Shown: positions 21,177-33,000 of the stretch, in pieces
Layout of the letters: every line of letters starts with the position of its first letter
How positions within the stretch are numbered: position 1 is the stretch's first letter
DNA from: Actinomucor elegans
Taxonomy: Eukaryota > Mucoromycota > Mucoromycetes > Mucorales > Mucoraceae
DNA: 64,000 nucleotides
Direction of reading: 5' to 3'
NCBI GenBank assembly: GCA_026027325.1
Contig: JAMSLZ010000006.1
Span: 992,001 to 1,056,000, forward strand
Program-made: the position numbers and the translations under genes
The notes under the pieces: model-generated
The model's input: only the letters and a program-made list of their open reading frames with translations
Told to the model about the DNA's origin: nothing
Database searches by the model: none

Positions 21177-24100
21177 ATGTCAAAACACGAACAAGACAAA
21201 GCACAATTAAAAGAATGCCTACTTTTGGCTCACCAATTAGTCGGCGAGAAAGTTGAAATGAAAGAAGAAGGTTTTTTAATTTCTTCGAAATGAATAAAAC
21301 AATTCAGTAATAACATTTTCATTCGAAAGGATCGATCGAAGAGACATTGATTGCTCGACTAGAAAAGCTCGATCTAACCAATTACGAAAAAGATCCAAGA
21401 AAAGCCTTTGTAGAAGAATGCTTAAAAGTCGTATTGAATATCCAAACCGCGTTATTACAAGTGTGCGCCTCTGGAGGTTGGTTGGTTTTATTGAGATACT
21501 CTTGCATAATCTGATATTGTCACTGTTAGAAAACGAAACTGACAAGGATTACCTGGGTGTCCGAGACTTTCGATTAATACACACGTTGTTACAAGTGATC
21601 ATTTCTTGGGGCTTTTATCCTTGCTTTTTACCAGGTGTTGGTGTCCCTTTATCCAAAAGAGTCAAATCTGGCTATACAAACCATGGTATATTATGCACTT
21701 TTAAGTTTCTGGAATAGATGGTTAACATGACCATTAGAGCTACTATCAAAGGATGAAAATGATAATCAGACACAGCAAAAACCCTCGACAGAAACACTAC
21801 GCACACTTCTTCATTTAGTAACACCTCTTGTGGATGTCATTGCCAACAGCGAGAAAGTGCCCAGTAGTAAAAGTTATACAACCGTCGCATCTATCCTGTT
21901 GACGCGTCATTTACCAGATCTATATGCAGCATTATTGGAATTAGCTTATGCTCCTACATCTGCATTTGCTAACAGTAACAGCACCAACAGTAATAGCGCT
22001 CAATCGATGCCCATGACGCCTGGAAATATGATGATGATGCAACAGCAGCAGCAGTCAAAATCCACAGGTCTTTCGAGAGAAGAGCGTGATAAATGTGCTC
22101 GTATGTTTATGTGGCTATTTGACCGATCTGATCTCCCTCGAGCCATGGAATCATTAATGTCATTGTTGGGAACATCATCTTTGCACGCTGTACCTAACTG
22201 GCTTCGCACTATTTGTGGCCGATTCTTGTCACGTATTCTATTAAAACCTAAAGGTGTTTCTATTGTATTGGAATTTACAATAGGCCACGTAGATCAATGT
22301 AAAGCACACCTGTATCAAGTTAGTAATGGGAACTAACTGTATGCATAGTACAATTGGCTCAATTAGAAAGCATATCCAAATTGATTCTCTCTGTACCTCA
22401 GCAAATGACATCCATTGAAAGCTATTACGCAGTAATTACTCCTCAGCTGCTGGAACTGCTTGAAAAGGAACCCTTGACATCGCCTACATGCCAAGCCGTG
22501 ACCTTTATTATTGGACAGATCATTGCCAAACACGCTAGTCTTGCAAAAACGTACATTGTCGACAAGATAGTAGGGCCATTATTGAGTGCATGGCATAGAC
22601 AGGATTATGATCAAGGCAATGAAGATAGTATATGTCTAACAGAGGATGAATTAGCTACTTTGCTGTACACCTTGCACCGTGTCATGATTGGAGGAGAGCC
22701 ATCACCTGTAGTGATCCAGACTTTTCTGTCTTCTTCTATTGCGTGCTTGTATCATTTGTACGAATTTACTGTACATTCCAAGTCAGGATTAAAAGAGACA
22801 GTATTGGATCTACTGTCGACTTATTTTCGAATCACGACTACTTCGGATGCTATCCGTGAACTGAAACGTATTCTGCTGGACAAAGTAGATTTAAGTGGCG
22901 CACGAGTGGCATATTTCGCTCCAGGGCCTTCAGGTGGCGTTGTATTACGAACAAGAAGGTAGTTGAACATACAAACAAACAACTGACTAAGCAATGATTG
23001 GTAGGTCACCTAAGCTGCTGGCTGGTAATGAATTGCCTATTCATGCAGGCATTTTAGTGAGTTTCTTGCAATCCAGTGACAATGCTGACTTGTGTGGCGA
23101 TTTCTTTGTGTTTTTATTGAATGAATATTCGTCATTGCAATCTAGACGCACCGATCCCAAAGTGTATGTACCTGAAGCTTTAATTCTTTCATACCACTAA
23201 CTTGCTCAAGGTAGTATATTATTAATGCTGCATCTTATCATGGGCATGCTGGATACTTTGGGCCCTACTATTCTCGGCAAACCAACTCAGATTATATCAT
23301 TTGCCAACAATATAGTACAAGACCATGTAGACCGTTTAATGAAACCAAAAGAAACCAAATCTAAGCCTTCTAGTTCGGCGTTTCCTGATATAACCAAGAT
23401 TGTCGATCAAGAAGAACTGGAAGCACTTGAAGATGCACACGATGAGCAATTTTCCCTTGAAGAGGATTTTGAATCATTGATATTAGCTATCAATCTCTTA
23501 CGAGCAGTAATGCATGGTAATAGTGGTAATTTTTATATGTTGATTCGGACTAATCAAATTCAATAGAAAACGATGAACTAAGTAATCAAGCAATTCAGCT
23601 ACTACAAGCTTCAATAGAATATTTGAAAAAGCTGGAGCAGCATCCATTTGAACCGGTGCAAGAATCAGTCAATGAGTTGTTGCTGGCCATCACATCCTAT
23701 CTCTCTGCTCAAAAGATGTCTGGTATCAAACACAAAGGCTCATCACTCGAAGCCTCCAAAGAGAAATATCGCGAAGCCATGAAGTCGTTACAAGATGACC
23801 TATTGCCTATTCGAGCTCATGGTATGGGCATGCTAAAGGAAATGGCGTTGGCCAAGGACCCCTTGGTCTCATCTGGTGAGGGGCTGGATCAACTATTGGA
23901 CATTTTTGTTAGATTGGTGCAAGACGAAGACAGTTACATTTACTTGAACGCAGTCAAGGGCCTTTCAGCCATGACAGATGCCTATGGAAACGAGATTATA
24001 AAGAAATTGGGAAAAATTTATAGCGATGATACCCAGAAATTGGATAATCGTTTAAGAATTGGCGAAGCATTGCTTCAGACAATCCAACGCTGTGGTGATG

Positions 24101-24647
24101 CATTAGGAAAATACGGTAATCCACACACAATTTTTGAGTAGTTGTATGGCACTAATATATCACAAAAGTCAATACATTGATTAGCCCTCTGGAGACTGTT
24201 TTAGCTAGAAGACAGGAGGATAGCCATCTTCGTGTCTCTGCTCTCTCTCTGCTCAGTATGGCCTGTCAAACATGTCCCGTAGCACTGTCACCCCAAATGA
24301 GCGAATTGATTCATTGGGTGTTGAATATTCTTGAATTTGAAAAAACAGCAGAAGTGAGACGAGGTAAGACTTGTAGACTCTGCTTATCTCACAACCGCTC
24401 ATGCTTTATTTTATTAGCTGCTACTGTTTTGATTTTATCATTGTTTAGAGGTTTAGCATCTCAAACGTTGTATGAATATCCAACAGAGAGTTTGAGAAGA
24501 ACGTATAGAAGTCTTCGATATATTGAAGAAACAGATGCTGATGAATTAACGCGCTATCAAGCCAGAGTGGCGCTAAGTGACCTAGACGCGATTATGCGTA
24601 ATGAGATCTTTAAAAATCAATCAAGCCATTCTGTCAAATATAAATAA
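21177..24647 (+). CDS. RTP1: RNA polymerase II nuclear import factor, Rtp1/TANGO6 family
   Basis: HEAT-repeat protein; yeast Rtp1 is needed for nuclear transport of RNA polymerase II and its animal homologue is TANGO6. Exons 21177..21270, 21330..21476, 21530..21685, 21738..22298, 22349..22958, 23005..23163, 23215..23516, 23567..24115, 24169..24363, 24418..24647; 1000 aa. Family marks: the N-terminal WGFYPCFLPGVGVPLSKR, the middle VPNWLRTICGRFLSRILL, and the C-terminal Rtp1 regions LLPIRAHGMGMLKEMA with DEDSYIYLNAVKGLSAM, then EVRRAATVLILSLFRGL and LRYIEETDADELTRYQARVAL. Intron 4 (50 nt) uses donor GTAAAG; a closer GTTAGT would leave an implausible 30-nt intron. Short introns with CTAAC branch sites recur. 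Confidence 0.88.
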
Positions 24648-24960
24648 TCGATTATTTGTCAAATAGTAATATATGTTTATTGATAATTAGGATAATAAGC
24701 AATTATTGCATATAAGGGTTTATAGATTCAAGAGGCAATTTTTTGAGGTTATATGTAAAAGAAAAGAAGTTTATCTATATATTAAAAAGGGTTGGTATAG
24801 GGTGAAATGATAATAGTGTTTGAAAATACAATGTAATATTAGCGCATACGATGAAGATAAGTAAAGAAAGAAAGTAATGCTACTATTAAGTGTGGAATGA
24901 TTGGTATATATATATATATATAAATATATTATACATAGTAGTTTCTTGTTCATAAGTGAT
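24648..24960. other. Convergent 3' spacer
   Basis: 313-bp AT-rich spacer between the facing ends of RTP1 and the small Cys-rich gene, with a (TA)n run near 24907-24922. No gene seen. Confidence 0.6.
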
Positions 24961-25221
24961 TTATTCTTCAGCAACGGTGTCTCGTGCTGTCTGTGACCAA
25001 GTAGAGTGATATTCTTGCCAAGTGTCGCTATTTTCATCACAAATCATTGGGTCATCGTTCAAGGACCACTGCGAAGGATGTACACCACTTCTAGGGCAAT
25101 CACTCTAAGTAAAACGTTGAGTATATCTTGCTAAATAAATGCTTATATGACTTACACTATGGCCAGGCATCCATTGACCGCATAATTCACAAGTAGCAGG
25201 GCAGTTAATACAAGGTAGCAT
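24961..25221 (-). CDS. Small Cys-rich protein, putative zinc knuckle
   Basis: Two-exon gene too short for ORF scans: 25156..25221 (ATG at 25219-25221) and 24961..25104, intron 25105..25155 (51 nt, GTAAGT...TTAG); 69 aa. Not recognised. The N-terminus MLPCINCPATCELCGQWMPG has C-x2-C-x3-C-x2-C, followed by His21 and Cys25 after the splice, which could bind zinc. The C-terminal half is acidic and Trp/Ser-rich (DTWQEYHSTW) and ends VAEE. A TATAAATA-like box lies about 55 bp upstream on the minus strand, matching the spacing of other promoters here. Intron length and phase-0 joining support a real gene, but no family could be assigned. Confidence 0.55.
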
Positions 25222-25890
25222 GTTATAAGGTGAAGAAAGAGAAAGAAAAAGAGGGAAAGTCAAAGGGGAGGGTATTTATACGCACTTGTCTCCTCCAATA
25301 TCCTTCCTTATTTTGGATAAGCTTCAATTTTATTTGTTTAAATGAGAGGAAAGCTATCACTAGACACATATGACTCTTTTTTACCTTATTTATCATATCA
25401 ACTATATACACACTAAACATGCTGTTTAAGGGCGCTTATCATTGAATAATGTTTACTACATAGATCGCATATGTAACTAACGTTGTATTGGCTCTCCTTT
25501 AATGTAGACCCCTTTTATTCTATTAGTGTGAATGACTTGCTCACCGTATTTTATTATTTTTGGTATAAATACCAGTCGTAATTGTCATTGTCATTGAATT
25601 ATACGTATCGTCATACATGCTATTTTGCAAACAAATGATTTATAAATTTACTATACTATATATATATGTATATATAAAAGAAATCGCGTTGGTTTGTTAT
25701 ACAATCATCTGATGGTTCATAACTATAATGTCTGGCTGTATTCAAGTTATGTTATGCAAGTCCTTTTTAATATCATGGCAGTCTCAGCGCTTTTTTAGCT
25801 AGCGAAAATAAAACCTAAAAAGCTAACAATTCAGAATAGATATTGACTGGAAACAAAGGCTATCAGGGTGAAATAAAGAATTTTATTGTA

Positions 25891-25960
25891 TACAGCAGTT
25901 CATTTCGAACAGGGAATGCTATTCTGATGTGATGTTTGGCCGAGATTGGCCGAGGGATCT
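25891..25960 (+). repeat. Dispersed ~75-bp repeat, copy 2
   Basis: Blocks TTCGAACAGGGAATGCTATT, CTGATGTGATGTTTGGCCGA, then GATTGGCCGAGGGATCT. Confidence 0.65.
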
Positions 25961-26060
25961 AAAAAAGAGTGGACAATTGTTAAATGAATTGAATCTAATT
26001 TGCTTTAAATCAGTAACAAATATTACATATTCATTGTACTGCAAATAAGTTAAGATTCTG

Positions 26061-26136
26061 ATAGATGTAGATGCTTATTCTGAAAATGGAATAGTAATCA
26101 GATGTGACATTTGACCGAGATCGACCGAGGGATCTA
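26061..26136 (+). repeat. Dispersed ~75-bp repeat, copy 3
   Basis: Well-preserved copy: TAGATGCTTATTCTGAAAAT, then CAGATGTGACATTTGACCGA and GATCGACCGAGGGATCTA. It lies about 100 bp from copy 2 in the same orientation. Confidence 0.7.
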
Positions 26137-26240
26137 TAAATTATGGTATTAAATCGTTTGAAATGCATACTTTCTATAGTCAATCGCTAGAATATGCTAT
26201 ATCCTTAATAATTCAACCAAGTATTGGTATAAATAAATGA

Positions 26241-26319
26241 AGTACTCTGTTCAGAATATATATTATATACCTAGTTATCAAATATGACATAAACTGGATC
26301 TTCTTAGTTGAGAGATCTC
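26241..26319 (+). repeat. Dispersed ~75-bp repeat, copy 4 (degenerate)
   Basis: TCTGTTCAGAATATATATTA, TTATCAAATATGACATAAAC and TTGAGAGATCTC keep the block order of the family with more mismatches. Confidence 0.45.
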
Positions 26320-27577
26320 TATAGTAAAAATTGATAAGGGTAGGTAAAATTGATTAATACTTGATTGTGTTTTATTCTAACTTGTATTTATACTGGTTGA
26401 ACTGTGGCTAAGGGTTATTTCACATGTATTCATGCCGAATGTATATAAGAAATTTGTCTCTGTTTAAGGAGTGTATTGCTGTAGTATAAGGTAATCAATG
26501 ATGTTATGTTATGTAGTGTGTAGCGTTTTATAGCTAGGACGCACAGGCTTTTCTCTTTATACTACAAATATATGGCTATTTCACTACAAGCTCCTCTACT
26601 GGGATCAGTACACACTGAATTGATTTTAATAAATAATGATACAAAGCTATATATATATATATATAATGTGTTGGTTTTGTGCTTTAGTGATTTAAATTTC
26701 CTCTGATTTTTTATTTTATTTTTTTACTGTAGATCGGTATCAACTGCTGAGATACAATTACCAGGATAAAATAACTGTGTGATAGTGTTTTTGTTTATCG
26801 GGTTTGTTCTGTGTTTTTCAAGGTTTTTTTTATGGAGACAAAGCTCATGTTTATTAGGTGACGATTAAATCAATTTCAAGAATTTTCAAATAAATGAAAG
26901 CTTACAATTCCTACATTATGAAATGTTTTATTGGTCAATTGAGAAAATACAATTACTATTTTGGAAACTTTAATATGTTGGAAATTCCAAAAGAAAGCCA
27001 ACAATCAATAAATGCAACTGAGTACTTTATCCATCCCTTGAGCCGAAAAGGTATAAAATTGTTGAATCATATATATAGATGGTACTATGTAAGAATACTA
27101 CAAACAAATCTGTATTGTACAAATACATGAAGAATGTCTGTGCTCTATCAATGAAGAAATTAGGGGAATCTATCTATCAATAGGAACAAGTACGAAACAA
27201 TTGAAAAGTGTAAGATCGCCGTTGAAGCAAGGAAGGGCGGTAAGAAAATGTATCTTTAGATTTTTTTTTTTTGATGAAATAGGATTTAACCTTGTCCCTG
27301 CAGAAAACTTTTGAGTACATCACGATTTTTAATGAATTAGAACTTTTTATTTAATATTCGCATATTTATTTTACTTATAGGCGCGTTATTGGCAAATAGC
27401 TTCTTTATTTTTTTAAAGTTAAAAGATATTATAACAGTAGAAATTTCAATCTTGATAGTAAAAGTATCTCTAGGAGTTTTTAATTTTTGTTTATCGTTTG
27501 GATTCTCATCTCTCTATCTTCAATAGTCCTTATTAATATTCGATTTTGCTCCTCGATACTGTCCACTGTTCTTTTTT

Positions 27578-27616
27578 AGATACTCCCTTGAGATGCTCCC
27601 ATGAGATGCTCCCTTG
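27578..27616 (+). repeat. 13-bp tandem repeat, three units
   Basis: AGATACTCCCTTG, AGATGCTCCCATG and AGATGCTCCCTTG in direct succession; each unit differs from the others by one or two bases. Confidence 0.8.
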
Positions 27617-28793
27617 AGTGTTCGTAATTAGTTAGGCACGTGTATAATCAATAAGACAGAAAACAAGAGATTTTACTCTACTACTGTTAATCTTGTTTTG
27701 TGCTAAACAGCTAGTCACAATTACACAAATAACCTATTCAGATACACTTCTATTACTGTTCTATATAAATGATAGTATCCCCTACAAGGTTGCTGCGGCC
27801 AGGAAATATTCAAATATGTTTACGCTATTAGACTATCCATTTAGCGCTTTAAAGACATTGTTAATACATGCCTCGTATAACAGCAATTATCCGTTATTAA
27901 AAAAAAAGAACAAATCTCATATCAAATTTTTGGTTTACAATTTCAAGTTGGCCAGCAGAGGAGAAGAAGGAATTGTTACTCAAGAGCCATCAGTCCATAA
28001 AATCAAGTAAGCAATCTTATCATTGTATAATGGAATGTTTCGAATAACCAATTCAGTTATTAATAGGATAATGTACTAGCATTACTTGATAAGTTAACAA
28101 ATAATCAGTAGACGTAGATACCCAACGTATATAATATGTGACGAAAGTAAATTCAATCTGCACTCTGGTGTAAATTTTCAATAGTATGAACTTGTATACT
28201 AAGCCATGCAACAACCAAACTTTATAGTTATTAATACATAAACCGAGACCTACAAGGCTTAGTGCTGTGCTTCATACGTGTTTAGACGATGAGATTCCAT
28301 TCATCATATATAAATTCAAGGTGCAATAGTATATATTATGTTGTTGAAAATAGTAATAAGCCGATGGGAGAATGTAAGATATAAACTGGAGATGAATAGT
28401 ATAAAAAAAAAGACTAATGAAAGCGTTAATGTATCTTTTAAGCGGCTAGCCAAATGGACGTCTACTACTATGACACAAGCATTGCACTTTTTAATATAGA
28501 CATCTGTACATGCAGCACCAATTAATTTTGAAAAATACAGACAAACGATGTATTCTAGGATAAAATTAACTATACGATGACTGTATCTAAATCCTTTGTA
28601 AGCTGCAATACTGTGCATAAAATACAAAACGACATGAAATATAACACCAACAAGTACTGTACAGTACAACGACGTGCCACAAAGCGGAGCTCGTTAACCT
28701 CAAAATGTACAGCATTGCTATTAAACAGAGGTGCCACCTTTGCGCAGACAATCCCAGAAATAAGGTTATAGTTTATAATACAAAGATGAAGTA

Positions 28794-28800
28794 TATATAA
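28794..28800 (+). promoter_or_regulatory. TATA box of WWE-like mini-gene 1
   Basis: TATATAA about 50 bp before the ATG at 28849. The second mini-gene (48278) has TATAAAAG at a comparable distance, which supports both as transcribed genes. Confidence 0.45.
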
Positions 28801-28848
28801 ATGCCTTTCACTAGCTTTTTTTTTTAAAAAAAAGGGCAGACAATTACA

Positions 28849-29052
28849 ATGGCTGAATGGTTTTACGCTACAGGTTCATCTTGGATACCTTTTGATGCTG
28901 AAACTCAAATAATGCTGGAAGCATTATGGGCTAAAGAAACTTCAGCATGGATCAATTGTCGAATTTTTCAAGGACTTATTTATGTAGATCTTTTTGAAAT
29001 GAGTATCATTCATAACTCTTTTAGTTATCCAATCATAAGAAGAGCACATTAG
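28849..29052 (+). CDS. Stand-alone WWE-domain-like mini-protein 1
   Basis: Single-exon 67-aa ORF. Its whole length fits one WWE domain, the module that binds ADP-ribose chains in Deltex, RNF146 and some PARPs: an early Trp (MAEWFYATG), the second Trp in SSWIPFD, the helix MLEALW, strand GLIYVDLFEM and the terminal basic pair IIRR. In WWE readers the second Trp, the strand Tyr and the last Arg help contact iso-ADP-ribose, and candidates for all three are present. It shares about a third of its residues with the mini-gene at 48278 (W..A.G..W, DA.TQ, E.LW, GxIYVD, M..IH). There is no signal peptide or partner domain. It sits alone in a repeat island with its own TATA box. Ligand binding is inferred. 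Confidence 0.6.
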   Translation: MAEWFYATGSSWIPFDAETQIMLEALWAKETSAWINCRIFQGLIYVDLFEMSIIHNSFSYPIIRRAH

Positions 29053-30082
29053 CCGATATTCATATATTCCGTATCCAGTGCAGATTTCTCTATGTAGCTC
29101 TATCTCTGCATTCGTTTTCATTCAATTTGACCTAGTTTCTGAAAAATTAACACTTAAATAAACAAACTGGCATTATTTTTTATTCTCTAGTATGTTGCAT
29201 AATTGATCATTCATCTAGTCAGAGCCTTAGGATCAAGATACTATCTAAACGCAGCTAATCTAAACACCCACCGTATAATTGCTAGTTAAACGTATGTATA
29301 CTAAAGAGAAAGTACATAGAGTTAATTTGAGTGCTTTGTTTCGATTGATACAAAACATATTACGTGAAACAGCTTCTTGGGAAAGCCGTAGCCGTACTCA
29401 TTAAATTGTCCTGTATATATATATATATATATATCAATATGATATCATTCGAGGCGGCTGCTATAGCCCCTATGAGGATTATGGCTTTATCGAGGTTAAA
29501 CCTCTTGAAATAAATATATTTGCAAAAACATCAATGCGATATACCCCTTATCCACCTCTATATAAAACTACACATCCGTTAACGGTACGAGTTGATCCTT
29601 GAGGTATCGAACCAACTATACAATATAGAATGCATTTATCATATAGTATTATATAACTGATCAGGTGCTATAAAAACCATCAATTATTGTTTCATAAATG
29701 GATTTGAGTCTGTATCTTTCAGGTTTCTAATAAGTACACTAAGTTTGCATCTTAAATCGTATATCACTATTTTAGCACACAGTTTATATACTTAAAAAAA
29801 ATTGCAAATTGATCTATGATATCTTAACAAAGTCTGTAAAAAAAAATTTTTTTTGCGCATTCATTGAATCCTATGAGGTTTACTATAATATGTCTATTTA
29901 GTTTTAAATTAATTAGATCGATAAATGCAAAGCTCAGTTACACGCACGGCACTTGTCCGGCTCGAATTTTCCTTTTCTTCAGTGACTGTTACACGCGTGG
30001 CATGCTTCTCGCGTTTTTTTTGCCCTTTTTCGCTTCGGTTCCCCTCCCTCCCCATCTTCTTTTTCCAAAAATCACAATCAAA
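29053..30082. other. Intergenic upstream of TOP2
   Basis: About 1 kb, AT-rich, with a (TA)n run (~29413-29432). The last 100 bp are the TOP2 promoter with an ACGCGT site. A tRNA-like GGTTCGATACC on the minus strand near 29600 lacks a matching cloverleaf. Confidence 0.55.
29993..29998. promoter_or_regulatory. MCB-like ACGCGT site in TOP2 promoter
   Basis: Palindromic ACGCGT about 85 bp upstream of the TOP2 ATG. It is the core bound by MBF-type G1/S factors in fungi and is rare by chance in such AT-rich DNA. TOP2 is cell-cycle regulated in yeast. Candidate only. Confidence 0.35.
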
Positions 30083-33000
30083 ATGAGCGTTGATTCGGAT
30101 AATGATTTTAAAGACGACGATTTCCAAGATGACATAGAAATGGATTCAGGCGAAGAATCTGACGAATTTGTTCCTACTCCCAAAGTAAATAACTATGCGG
30201 TCAAAACAGTGAATACAACAACATAGGGCTTATTGAAGTGTCTTCTTTTTCTATAGAAACGTAAGATCTCTGCTGAAACAGAAACTCCAGCCAAAAAAGC
30301 GCCAATCAAGAGAACAGCTGCTAAGAAGGCGACTCCTGCTACAAAGAAAGCAACTTCTGTTACAAAGAAGGCTGCTGAAACCAACTCTTCCACCCAAGGA
30401 AGTATTGCCAACTTCATCACAAAGGGCACTAGCTCTCCCAAGGTCAATGGATCAGCAAACAATAAATCTGCAGCTGCAGCTACTGAAGATACAATTATGA
30501 CCGAGGCAATTCAACCCTCCCCTGACAGCACAGTTTATAATGAAAATAAGACCATCGAAGAAATCTACCAGAAAAAAACCCAATTGGAACATATTTTACT
30601 TCGCCCTGATAGTTATATTGGTTCCATTGAAGCTGAAGAACAAGAAATGTGGATATTTGATTCTGAGGAAGATATGATTAAAAAGAAAAAGATCCAGTAC
30701 GTTCCTGGTCTTTACAAGATTGTGGATGAGATTTTAGTTAATGCTGCTGATAACAAGGTAAAACACTCGTTTTCATGCAAGCATAAAAACTAACTTTTGG
30801 GGATATAGATCCGTGATAAATCGATGACTTGGATCAAGGTCGTTATTGATCGTGCCGAGAACTTCATTTCAATTCAAAATAATGGTCGTGGTATTCCTAT
30901 CACTTTGCATAAAGAAGAAAACGTCTATGTTCCTGAGTTGATCTTTGGTCATCTTTTGACTTCTTCCAACTATAATGATGAGGAAAAAAAAGTTGTTGGT
31001 GGTCGTAATGGTTATGGTGCCAAGCTTTGTAACATTTTCAGTACTGAGTTCACCGTCGAAACTGCTGATAAAGAACGTGCGCTCAAATACAAACAAGTGT
31101 TCAAAGAAAATATGACTTTGACTGGCAAGCCCAAGATCACATCTAACACTACTAAGCAAGAATACACGCGTATTTCTTTCAAACCCGATCTCGCCAAGTT
31201 TCATATGACTGAAATGGATGAGGATTTTGAAGCATTGATCAAGAAGCGTGTTTATGATTTAGCTGGCTGTGTCGAAGGTGTTAATGTCTTCTTGAATGGC
31301 ACCAAGATCCCTGTCAGAGGTTTTGCCAAGTACTGTGATCTTTATACCAAGGCAATGGAGTTCCGTAACCTTCCCGGAAAGAAATCTATTATCACTGATG
31401 GCTCAAACAGTTCTCGTTGGGAAATTGGATTTGCTGTTAGTGATGGGCAGTTTAACCAGGCAAGTATCTTTACCCATAATATTAGATTTTATGCTGATAT
31501 TTTGCAATAGGTCAGTTTCGTCAACAGTATCTGTACAGCCAAGGGTGGAACTCACGTTAATTACGTTGCTGATCAAATTGTCAAGGCTCTTATGCCTGAA
31601 GTTCAGAAGAAGACGAGTAACAAGAACGTTCGTCCTTTCCAGATTAAAAGCCATATGACTCTCTTTATCAACTGTTTGATTGAAAACCCTACTTTCGACT
31701 CTCAGACCAAAGAGAATATGACTTTGCGTGCCAGCAGCTTTGGTTCCCAATACAAATTAAGTGACAAGTTCATCAGAGCCATTTCTCAATCTGGTATTAT
31801 CGATAACATTGTTCGCTGGGTAAAGTACAAGGAGGATGAGCAAATGTCAAAGGCTGATACTGGTAAAATGGCCCGTCGCCTCAACATCGCCAAGCTCGAG
31901 GATGCTAATTTGGCTGGTATTAAACCCCATAACAAGGACTGTACTTTGATCTTGACCGAAGGTGACTCTGCCAAAGCACTCGTTCTCAGTGGTCTTTCCG
32001 TTGTTGGTCGTGATAAATTCGGTGTTTTTCCTCTTCGTGGTAAGGTGCTTAACGTCCGTGACGCTACCAACACTCAAATCATGAACAATGCCGAAATTAC
32101 TAATGTCAAGGCTATCCTTGGTTTGAAGCACGGTAAAACCTACACAAGCGTAGATGAGCTTCGTTATGGTAAATTGATGATCATGACTGATCAGGATCAT
32201 GATGGTTCTCATATCAAAGGTCTCTTGATCAACTTTATCGATAGCATGTTCCCTTCATTGCTTGATATTCCTGGTTTCCTCTTGGAATTCATTACACCCA
32301 TTATCCGTTGTAAGCACAAGAGAAACAAGCAAGAGATTTCTTTCTTTACAATTCCTGAATATGAAAGCTGGGCTGCGGAGCACAATCGTAACAGTGAGTG
32401 GGAGCCTAAATACTTTAAGGGTTTGGGTACTTCTGACAAATCGGATGCTCGTCAATACTTTAGTGATTTAGAAACTCACAAAAAAGAATTCGAAGTTGCT
32501 TCTAAGGAAGAGCGTGAACTCGTGGATATGGCCTTTAACAAGAAGAGAGCTCTTGACCGTAAGAATTGGTTATCTACTTATGAACCTGGAATCTTTATTG
32601 ATCATAACGTTAACAAGATCAAGATCACTGACTTTGTTAACCGTGAATTGATGCTGTTCAGTATGGCTGATAATTTCCGTTCTATTCCTTCTGTCGTTGA
32701 TGGTTTCAAACCTGGTCAACGTAAAGTCTTCTTTGGTTCTATCAAGCGTGGAAGGAACACTGAAATGAAGGTTGCTCAATTAGCTAATTATGTCGCTGGT
32801 CTTACTCAATACCATCACGGTGAAGGTAGTATTGCATTGACTGTTATCAATATGGCCCAAGACTTTGTCGGTAGTAACAATATCAACTTGCTTGTCCCGG
32901 CTGGTCAGTTCGGTACTCGTCATGAAGGTGGTAAATCTGCAGCTAGTCCTCGTTATCTTTTCACAAAACTTTCCAAAATCTCTCGTATGATTTATCATCC

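Larger units (their letters stand above)
25222..28848. other. Gene-poor repeat island
   Basis: 3.6 kb of very AT-rich DNA without a supported gene. Holds three copies of the dispersed repeat (25891, 26061, 26241), (TA)n runs (~25659, ~26648) and a 13-bp tandem repeat (27578-27616). Open frames of 78 aa (26894), 105 aa (27693) and 117 aa (28316, minus, hydrophobic) have no recognisable domains and could be chance. Confidence 0.5.

Noticed and set aside
22319..22348. GTTAGT donor for RTP1 intron 4
   Set aside because: Would make a 30-nt intron and break the frame; donor GTAAAG at 22299 gives a 50-nt intron with an AACTAAC branch site and keeps the frame.
27693..28010. 105-aa ORF
   Set aside because: AT-driven composition and no recognisable motif; could be chance or a relic.
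28316..28669. 117-aa hydrophobic ORF, minus strand
   Set aside because: T-rich antisense of A-rich DNA readily gives Phe/Ile/Leu/Tyr frames; no family pattern, splice context or promoter seen.
29575..29625. tRNA-like B-box GGTTCGATACC on the minus strand
   Set aside because: No matching A-box, the T-stem does not pair well and no acceptor stem was found.
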